Source: an uncultured bacterium (GTDB taxonomy: Bacteria; Actinomycetota; Coriobacteriia; Coriobacteriales; Coriobacteriaceae). Taken from it: a stretch of DNA of 52,641 nucleotides. The notes beneath the pieces were generated by a model. It saw only the letters and a program-made list of their open reading frames with translations, was not told where the DNA came from and ran no database searches. Position 1 is the stretch's first letter, and every line of letters begins with the position of its first letter. The stretch is from contig CAJMNK010000005.1 of NCBI GenBank assembly GCA_905214905.1, positions 1 through 52,641 on the forward strand, read 5' to 3'. Below are positions 25,308-32,058 of this stretch, piece by piece. A program made the translations under genes and the position numbers.

Positions 25308-26138
25308 ATGGCAATGGAAGATCTGGCGTTTATCAAGGGCTTCTGCCGCTTGTGCGATGACGGCTTTAAGCAGGGCTGGCATGAGCGCAACGGCGGCAAC
25401 CTCACTTACCGTATGACCGACAAGGAGGTCGCCGAGGCCAAGCCGTTCTTTGAGGAGCCTCGCGAGTGGGTCAAGATGGGCGTGCGCGGTGAGAATCTTG
25501 CTGGCCAGTACTTTGTGAGCACCGGCTCGGGTAAGTACATGCGCAATGTTCTCGAGAGTCCGCATGCCAACATCGGCATCGTCGAGATCAACGAGACCGG
25601 TGACGCCTTCCGCATTGTGTGGGGCCTTGCCAACGGCGCCCGTCCGACCAGCGAGTTCGAGAGCCACTACATGAACCACTGTGTCGCCGCCGCCCGTACC
25701 GATGGCGCCGACCGCGTGATTTACCATGCCCACACCCCCGGCATCATCGAGATGTCCTTTGTGGTGCCGCTGGAGGACCGTGCCTTCACCCGCATCCTGT
25801 GGCAGATGATGACCGAGTGCGTCGTCGTCTTCCCGACCGGCGTGGGCGTGGTGCCCTGGATGGTCCCGGGTGGCCCGGCCATCGCCGAGGCGAGCTCCGA
25901 GCTCATGAAGACCTACGACACCATCGTCTGGGCCCACCACGGTCTGTTTGCCGCCGGCCCTGACTTCGATACGACCTTTGGCCTGGCGCACACCGTCGAG
26001 AAGGCCGCCGAGATTTACCTGGCCGCACGTGCTGCCAACGGTGGTTCGGATGACTTCCTCAACAAGATTTGCGACGAGGGCCTCAAGAACACCTGCCGCG
26101 ACTTTGGTATCAAGATCAACGAAGCATTTGTTGACTAG
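25308..26138 (+). CDS. rhaD: L-rhamnulose-1-phosphate aldolase
   Basis: Zinc-dependent class II aldolase splitting L-rhamnulose 1-phosphate into dihydroxyacetone phosphate and L-lactaldehyde. The 276 residues match E. coli RhaD: WHERNGGNLTYRM, FVSTGSGKYMRNV (phosphate binding), the zinc ligands H140 and H142 in YHAHTPG and H210 or H211 in AHHGLF, and TECVVVFPTGVGVVPWMVPG. The ATG at 25308 follows GAGAGGAG, and the longer open frame before it overlaps rhaB. No aldehyde dehydrogenase or reductase for lactaldehyde is adjacent. The isomerase gene begins 20 bp downstream, with its own AAAGGTGG ribosome-binding site. Confidence 0.95.
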   Translation: MAMEDLAFIKGFCRLCDDGFKQGWHERNGGNLTYRMTDKEVAEAKPFFEEPREWVKMGVRGENLAGQYFVSTGSGKYMRNVLESPHANIGIVEINETGDAFRIVWGLANGARPTSEFESHYMNHCVAAARTDGADRVIYHAHTPGIIEMSFVVPLEDRAFTRILWQMMTECVVVFPTGVGVVPWMVPGGPAIAEASSELMKTYDTIVWAHHGLFAAGPDFDTTFGLAHTVEKAAEIYLAARAANGGSDDFLNKICDEGLKNTCRDFGIKINEAFVD

Positions 26139-26158
26139 CGCAAGAAAGGTGGATATAG

Positions 26159-27585
26159 ATGCTCGTTAACACCAAGGCCAAGGTTGGCGTCTTTTCTATC
26201 ACCCTCGGTGCCTATCTTCCGCAGTTTCCGCAGCTCGTTCCCAACTTCGAGCAGCAGTACGAGGACTTTAAGGCCACGCTGCCCACGACAGTCGAGCTTG
26301 TTGACGGCGGCATGGTGACCACCAAGGAGCAGGCCCAGGTCGCTGGCGACAAGTTCCGCGCCGAGGACGTCGACCTGGTCATCCTGCAGATGCTCACCTA
26401 TGCCACGAGCTACAACGTGTTGCCGGTCGTGCGCGACCTGGATGTGCCCGTCGTCGTGGTCAATGTGCAGAAGAAGGCCCAGCCCGACTACGCTAACACC
26501 GACATCCCCACGTGGCTGGGCGACCTGTACGCCTGCGGCGCCCCCGGCGAGGTCGTGGCCGACCTTAACCGTGCCGGCAAGCGTCATGCTGTTGTGACCG
26601 GCGTTGTCGAGGGCGGCGACCCGGCTGTGGCCGAGCAGCTCGAGCAGTGGTGCCGCGCCGCCCAGGTGCGTCGTCGCCTGCGTCGCACCAACATCGCCCA
26701 GATCGGCCGTCCGTACCCGGGCATGATGGACCTCTACATCGACGAAACCAACCTCTACAACCGTCTGGGTCTCTACACCAAGCAGTTTGACTGGGAGAAG
26801 ATGTGGGCCATCGCCGACAACATCGATGACCAGGCCGCCGTGGACGCCAAGGCTGCCGAGATTCTCGACACCTTCGACGTCGAGGGCGGCGCCAAGGTGA
26901 GCGACGAGCCCATCCAGGAGATGGCCAAGTACGTCGTTGCCTTTGAGCAGTGGGTCAAGGACGAGGAGATCGGTCTGGTCGCCAGCCACTACGATGGCTA
27001 TGCCAAGGGTCAGGCCGGCGTGCTCGACTCCATGCTCATTCCGGCGTTCTCCATGCTCATCAAGCAGGGCACGAGCTGCGCGGTCGAGGGCGATATGAAG
27101 GTCGCCATCGCCATGAGCATCCTTAAGACCATCTCTGGCACCGGCCAGCTTTCCGAGATGTACTCCATCGACTTCCCCGAGGACATCGTCATCATCGGCC
27201 ACTCCGGCTCTGGCGATGCCGACATCTCGACCGCCAAGAAGCCGACGCTCAAGGTCGTCCCCGTGTTCCACGGCAAGACCGGCGGCGGCTACCTCACCCA
27301 GTTCTATCCCGGCCACGGCACCATCACCTTCCTGGGCATCACGCAGGACGGCGACGGCAACTTCAAGTTTGTGGTTGCCGAGGGCGAGAACGTCGACGGC
27401 CCGATCTTTACCTTCGGTGACACCAACATGCGTATGAAGTTCTCGATCGGCGCCCGTGAGTTCATGGATCGCTGGAACGAGACGGGCCGACTCACCACAT
27501 GGCCGCCTGCCTGGGCAGCCAGACCGACACGATTCTTAAGGTCGCCAAGATTTTGAATGTGCCCGTCGAGATCGTCTGCCGCTAG
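26159..27585 (+). pseudogene. L-fucose/L-arabinose isomerase-family protein, frameshifted near the 3-prime end
   Basis: Intended product about 475 residues, a cytoplasmic aldose-ketose isomerase that presumably converts L-rhamnose to L-rhamnulose for RhaB, since no classical rhaA is present. Frame 1 runs MLVNTKAKVGVFSITLGAYL to REFMDRWNETG and then degenerates to RLTTWPPAWAA with a stop at 27556. From 27489 the next frame reads PTHHMAACLGSQTDTILK and VAKILNVPVEIVCR with a stop at 27583-27585. One missing C in the GGGCC run at 27487-27488 explains both. Metal-site and fold segments upstream look intact. This is either a true mutation that removes the conserved C-terminal tail or a base-calling error. 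RBS AAAGGTGG. The assigned substrate is inferred from the neighbours. Confidence 0.85.
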
Positions 27586-27603
27586 ATTAATAGCCACAGC
27601 TGG

Positions 27604-27639
27604 GTGGACCTCCCGCCTGTTTTGATGCGGGAGGTCCAC
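27604..27639 (+). terminator. Terminator hairpin of the rhaB-rhaD-isomerase operon
   Basis: GTGGACCTCCCGC (27604-27616) pairs perfectly with GCGGGAGGTCCAC (27627-27639) around a 10-base loop; only TTGCG follows. Strong stem, weak U-tract. Confidence 0.75.
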
Positions 27640-27669
27640 TTGCGCACAGCAGCCTTAGCTGCCCAGCCA

Positions 27670-27741
27670 ACAAAAATGGCCATTTTTGTCGTTAAGTAGG
27701 CCCAAAATGGCCTCTTATCAACAGAAATGGCCATTTTTTTT
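27670..27741. repeat. Cluster of three ATGGCCAT-type palindromes
   Basis: ACAAAAATGGCCATTTTTGT (27670-27689) is a perfect 20-bp palindrome. CAAAATGGCC follows at about 27712, and AAATGGCCATTT with a T-run at 27725-27741. The spacing and sharing of the core suggest protein-binding sites or a terminator-like array upstream of the PTS 2 promoter. Beyond them ACCGTTTGCCG occurs twice in direct repeat (about 27772 and 27784). Confidence 0.7.
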
Positions 27742-27803
27742 GAAGGGGAACGACGGGTTTCAACCGTTTGCCGCGTAAAAGCCACCGTTTGCCGGTACGT
27801 CAT

Positions 27804-27832
27804 TTGAAACGTTTCATCGCAATGGCTATAGT
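27804..27832 (+). promoter_or_regulatory. PTS 2 promoter with overlapping LacI-type operator
   Basis: TTGAAA (27804-27809) and TATAGT (27827-27832) are exactly 17 bases apart. The perfect palindrome TGAAACGTTTCA (27805-27816) covers the -35 box, so binding would block RNA polymerase. It is the same operator type as upstream of rhaB. It is two bases shorter than a canonical CcpA cre site. Confidence 0.75.
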
Positions 27833-27874
27833 GTAGCCAGAAAGAAAAGCTGCGCCGGAGACAAGGTGTCAGTG

Positions 27875-27943
27875 GGATTGTTATTCCATTTGGAAGCATG
27901 ACCGGGTCAGAGGCTCTAGGAGTCCTCTGGCTCGGTCTTTTTT
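27875..27943 (+). promoter_or_regulatory. RAT antiterminator overlapping an intrinsic terminator in the PTS 2 leader
   Basis: The 29-base RAT (27875-27903) starts GGATTGTTA, has stem TTCC/GGAA around ATTT, and ends GCATGACC, following the LicT/SacT RAT consensus. Its last four bases are the first of the terminator stem GACCGGGTCAGAGG (27900-27913) paired with CCTCTGGCTCGGTC (27925-27938), with TTTTTTG following. The two folds exclude each other, so a BglG-type protein binding the RAT would permit read-through into the PTS gene. The likely partner is the BglG protein at 34006. Confidence 0.88.
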
Positions 27944-28019
27944 GTGCAGCTATTCTTGAGGTCGATGCAGTGCACGGCAGCGGCCCTATGGATTGGGACC
28001 TAAGGAGAGGCGGTTTGCG

Positions 28020-29696
28020 ATGGATGTTCTCGAGACCATCAAAGCCCTGGTCGGCGGCGACACGAACGTGAGCTCGGTGATCGAGCTTGACGGCGGCGTG
28101 CAGATCAGGGTCAAAGACGCAAGCGCCGTGAAGCTCAGCGAGATCTGCGCCCTAGCGGGCGTGGAGAGCGCCAAGCTCACGTCCTCGGTCCTCAAATGTA
28201 CGTTTATCCACGGAAAGGGTAAGCACATGGGTCAGTACCATGAACTCGCCGGCGAGATCCTCAAAGGGGTCGGCGGTATCGAAAATATCAAGAACGTGCG
28301 CCACTGCATCACGAGGCTGCGTTTTACGCTCAAAGACGAGAAGATCGCCCAGGACGAGACGATCAGCAACCTTGACGGCGTCATCCAGGTCATGAAGGCC
28401 GGCGGCCAGTACCAGGTCGTTATCGGCGCTGCCGTGGACGATGTCTACGAGGAGCTCGTGAGCGAGTACAAGGTCCCGGGCGTGGGCACGGTCGCTGAGG
28501 ACGATGCGGCCGAGGACGAGGACGAGAAGAGCCGCAACGTCTTTAACATGCTGATGGACACGGTGTCGGGCTGTATGGCGCCTACGCTTATGCCCCTCGC
28601 TGCCGCAGGTATGATCAAGGGCCTGCTCGCCCTCTGCATTGCCATGGGCTGGCTCACCGCCGATAGCGGTGCCTACATGATCTGGTACTCCATTGCCGAC
28701 GGCTTCTTCTACTTCCTGCCCATCATCTTGGGCTACACTGCGGCCAAGAAGTTCGGCTGCAACGAGTTTCTGGGCATGGCGCTCGGCGCGGCGCTCGTGT
28801 ATCCGGCCATGGTCAACCTGAGCTCCACGGCCGAGGTCGCAGGCACCATCCTCGAGGGCACCGCCTTCCAGATGAGCTACTACAACACCTTCTTCGGCAT
28901 TCCCGTCATCTTCCCGGCGGCCGGCTACACTTCGAGCGTTATCCCCATCCTTATCGCCGTGTGGGCCGCCTCTAAGCTCGAGGGCGCGCTCAACAAGGCC
29001 GTCCCGCAGCTCATCCGCTCCATGGCCGTGCCGTTCCTCTGCTTTGCCATCATGGCTCCCGCGACCTACCTTGTGATCGGCCCCGTGGCCTCCATGATTT
29101 CGGGCGTCCTCACCCTCATCACCGAGACCCTCATCAACATCCCCGTCGTGGGCGGCGCTGTGGTCGGTCTCGTCGTGGGTGGTGCGTTCTCCACGCTCGT
29201 TATGTTCGGTCTGCACTGGGCCATCATCCCCATCATGCTCAACAACATCGCTATGCTCGGTTACGACCCGCTCATGGCAGCCGGTTCCATCGGCGGCTTC
29301 GTGGGCGTCTCCCAGGGCCTGGCCGTGATCCTGCGCACCAAGAGCGACAAGACCCGCAACGTTGCCATCCCGGCCACCATCTCGCAGTTCTTTGGCGTAG
29401 GCGAGCCGCTGCTCTACGGTATCCAGCTCCCCAGCAAGTTCCTCTTTATTCAGAACATCGTCTTCAGCGCAGCAGCCGGCCTGGTTATGGGTGCGCTTAA
29501 CGTCCACGCCTTCAGCATGGGCAGCGCCGGTCTCTTCGGTATCCCCACCTTTATGGATCCCTCGGGCGCCGACACGAGCAATATCGTGTTCTACCTGGGC
29601 ACCCTTGCCGTGATCATGGTCGTTGCCTTTGTCTTTACCATGGCGACCTATCACGACGACGGTAGCTACCTGGGCAAGAAGCGCGCCGACAAATAA
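28020..29696 (+). CDS. PTS beta-glucoside-type permease EIIBC with an extra N-terminal EIIB-like domain
   Basis: Membrane permease of 558 residues that imports a sugar or glycoside with phosphorylation. Residues 1-68 look like a second, degenerate EIIB fold (LVGGDTNVSSVIELDGGVQIRVKD) with no cysteine at the active position. A canonical EIIB follows (75-150) with phospho-Cys C96 in RHCITRLRF, then an acidic linker, then an EIIC of about ten hydrophobic segments with LMPLAAAGMIKG and FGVGEPLLYGIQLPSK. No EIIA is fused. The ATG at 28020 follows AAGGAGAGG. It heads the operon PTS, alpha-rhamnosidase, ene-reductase, antiterminator, under the RAT switch upstream. Substrate is inferred to be a rhamnose-containing glycoside. 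Confidence 0.92.
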   Translation: MDVLETIKALVGGDTNVSSVIELDGGVQIRVKDASAVKLSEICALAGVESAKLTSSVLKCTFIHGKGKHMGQYHELAGEILKGVGGIENIKNVRHCITRLRFTLKDEKIAQDETISNLDGVIQVMKAGGQYQVVIGAAVDDVYEELVSEYKVPGVGTVAEDDAAEDEDEKSRNVFNMLMDTVSGCMAPTLMPLAAAGMIKGLLALCIAMGWLTADSGAYMIWYSIADGFFYFLPIILGYTAAKKFGCNEFLGMALGAALVYPAMVNLSSTAEVAGTILEGTAFQMSYYNTFFGIPVIFPAAGYTSSVIPILIAVWAASKLEGALNKAVPQLIRSMAVPFLCFAIMAPATYLVIGPVASMISGVLTLITETLINIPVVGGAVVGLVVGGAFSTLVMFGLHWAIIPIMLNNIAMLGYDPLMAAGSIGGFVGVSQGLAVILRTKSDKTRNVAIPATISQFFGVGEPLLYGIQLPSKFLFIQNIVFSAAAGLVMGALNVHAFSMGSAGLFGIPTFMDPSGADTSNIVFYLGTLAVIMVVAFVFTMATYHDDGSYLGKKRADK

Positions 29697-29778
29697 TCGT
29701 CGGTACAGATTACACCCCAGCCAGAATGGCGGTTCCACGTGGCGGGCCGCCATTCTGTTTATCTCTTGAGAGGTCAGG

Positions 29779-32058
29779 ATGGAGCATACGTTATTGGACG
29801 GGGCGCGCTGGATCGCAGGCGCGCCGTTTTGCTACGAGCCCGAGTCGGCTTTTTTTGGCGAAACATATCGAAACCATGTGGTCATGGGGTCGTTTGAGCT
29901 TGAAAGCGTGCCCGCACGGGCCGAGCTCGAGCTGGCGGTGCTGGGCTATGCGCGCGTGCGCATCAACGGTAAGCGCGCGGATGGCTCCGAGCTTCTCGGA
30001 TGGTGGACCAACTTTACCAAAAAGGTCTATGCGCACAAGGTCGACGTGGCGGGCCTTTTGCATGAGGGTGAAAACGAGATCCAGATCGAGCTCGGCAACG
30101 GATTTTTTAACCCCTCGCCCTTACGCCTGTTTGGCAAGTACAACCTGCGCGAGCGCCTGACCGAGGTCGGCACGCCCCGCGTGGCCGCACGGCTCGTCGA
30201 CGGCGAGGGCAAGGTGCTCGTTGCCACCGATGCCTCGTGGAGTGTGCGCGAGGGCGACCTCCTGTTCAATAACGTGTATCTGGGCGAGGTGTTTGACCTG
30301 CGCGGGGGTGCTCCCGCGGCAGGCCCGTGCCCTGTGACGGTATATGACGATACTCGCTCGGTCGAGCTCACGCCGGTCGCCCCGTGCGTGCGCGCGGGAA
30401 GCATTGCGCCCGTGCGGATCTTTGAGCACGAGGGGGCGACGGTTGTCGACTTTGGCGAGGTCGTCGCCGGATTTTTGCGTATGCGCGTGGCGGCTCACGC
30501 GGGTGCGCGCATCGAGCTTCTCTATTCCGAGACCTGGCGCGATGGCGGCCCTTATACAGGGACGGCGGTTGCGGGCTATGCCGGCATGGAGACTCCGCGC
30601 GGCGTGTGTCCCGGCGGTCCCGACGCTCCCGAGCCGGCCGAGCAGCACGACTCGGTGCTCTGCCACGAGGGCGTCAACGAGTTTGAGAACCGCTTCTGCT
30701 GGCATTCGTTCCGATACGTGAGCGTGACGGGCGCGTCTGCTGCCGACATCGTCGAGGCGGTGGCGACCTATGTGCATACGGACCTTGCGCAGGTGGGTAA
30801 GCTTGAGCTGGGCTGCGAGCGCTTTGAGCGGCTGCACGAGGCTGCGATCCGCACCAAGCTCAACAACAACCACGGCCTGTTTGAGGACTGCGCGCGCGAG
30901 CGCTTTGGCTACGGCGGCGATATGGTGGCCCTCGCCGCGTCCCAGACGTTCTCGTTTAACGTCGCGGGCCTCATCGACAAGACGCTTGCGGATTTTGCAC
31001 GCGATCAGACGGAGCGAGGCGGCCTTCCCGAGACGGCGCCGTTCATGGGTATCGGCTCCAACGGGCCCGCCTATGGCGAGGGGCCGCTTATATGGCAGAT
31101 CGCCTACCCGTATCTGGCGCTTGTTGCAGATCGTGTCTGCGGGCGACGCGACCTGCTCGAGCGGGAGTGGGCGGGCATCGAGCGCTTTGGCGACTACCTG
31201 CTCGGCTTTGATGCGGCAGAGCTCGCTCCGCACTGCCTGGGCGACCACGGCAGCCTGATTGCGCAGGGCTTCTCGAGCGGCAGCCCCGACAAGGAGTTTG
31301 TGGGCTGGTGCGCAATCCTTTGGGCGCTCGGCCTTGTGTGCGAGGCGGGGGAGCGCTTAGGCTGCGATGTCGAGCGCTTTGCTGCGGCCGCCGCAGAGCT
31401 GCGGCCCCGGATCATCGATCGCTTTAAGCACGAGAACGGATCGTTTGGCGACGGGACCCAGACGTCTTGGGCGTTTGCCGCGGAGCTCGGCCTGGGCGAC
31501 CAGTCGGAGCTGGTGGGCGCACTGGTGCGTGCGATCAAGGCCGAAGGTGGCGTGCTCACCACGGGCATCTTCGGTACCTCGTTTGCCTTTAGGCTGCTTG
31601 CGGAGTATGGCTACAGCGAGCTTCTTGAGCGCTGGCTGCTGCGCGAGGAGAACCCGAGCCTACTCGGAATGCTCGCCGACGGCAACGGGGCGCTTATCGA
31701 GATGTTCGACGATCCTTTGGCCTCGTGCGACCATGCCATGTTCTCGAGCTACGACCAGTGGTTCTACGAGGGTCTGGGTGGCCTTTTAGTTGCGCGCGAC
31801 GCGCAGGGCTGCGACAAGCTCACGGTCAAGCCCTACCTTTCGCACGCCACGGACAGTTTTGCCTGTACGTGGAAGACCTGCAAGGGCGCGGCACGCGTGG
31901 AGTGGAAGCGCGCGGACGGCGCGGTCACGGTTGCCGTCGAGGTGCCCGAGGGCGTCGAGACGGCCATCGAGTCCCCCTGGGGCTCGGAGGTCCTCTCGTC
32001 AAAGACAGAGGGCACGCGTACCGTCATGGTCGTTTCTGAAGAGAAAGGGGGCTGCTAG
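29779..32058 (+). CDS. Cytoplasmic alpha-L-rhamnosidase, GH78-like
   Basis: A 759-residue protein expected to remove terminal alpha-L-rhamnose from an imported glycoside by inversion. There is no signal peptide. The N-terminal beta-domains include LELAVLGYARVRINGKRADGSELLGWWTNF, the carbohydrate-binding type seen in bacterial GH78 enzymes, and GEVFDLRG. The (alpha/alpha)6 catalytic domain starts near residue 340 and has DCARERFGYGGD at 370-381, with E374 at the general-acid position of the family's DCPxRDERxGWxGD motif, shortened here by several residues. MFDDPLASCDHAMFSSYDQWFYEGLGG is the late conserved segment. The gene lies 82 bp after the PTS, and its stop abuts the reductase ATG with no gap. 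Specificity is not established. Confidence 0.86.
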   Translation: MEHTLLDGARWIAGAPFCYEPESAFFGETYRNHVVMGSFELESVPARAELELAVLGYARVRINGKRADGSELLGWWTNFTKKVYAHKVDVAGLLHEGENEIQIELGNGFFNPSPLRLFGKYNLRERLTEVGTPRVAARLVDGEGKVLVATDASWSVREGDLLFNNVYLGEVFDLRGGAPAAGPCPVTVYDDTRSVELTPVAPCVRAGSIAPVRIFEHEGATVVDFGEVVAGFLRMRVAAHAGARIELLYSETWRDGGPYTGTAVAGYAGMETPRGVCPGGPDAPEPAEQHDSVLCHEGVNEFENRFCWHSFRYVSVTGASAADIVEAVATYVHTDLAQVGKLELGCERFERLHEAAIRTKLNNNHGLFEDCARERFGYGGDMVALAASQTFSFNVAGLIDKTLADFARDQTERGGLPETAPFMGIGSNGPAYGEGPLIWQIAYPYLALVADRVCGRRDLLEREWAGIERFGDYLLGFDAAELAPHCLGDHGSLIAQGFSSGSPDKEFVGWCAILWALGLVCEAGERLGCDVERFAAAAAELRPRIIDRFKHENGSFGDGTQTSWAFAAELGLGDQSELVGALVRAIKAEGGVLTTGIFGTSFAFRLLAEYGYSELLERWLLREENPSLLGMLADGNGALIEMFDDPLASCDHAMFSSYDQWFYEGLGGLLVARDAQGCDKLTVKPYLSHATDSFACTWKTCKGAARVEWKRADGAVTVAVEVPEGVETAIESPWGSEVLSSKTEGTRTVMVVSEEKGGC

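Noticed and set aside
27805..27816. Canonical CcpA cre site
   Set aside because: The palindrome is two bases shorter than the cre consensus and recurs next to a local LacI-type gene, which is the simpler partner.
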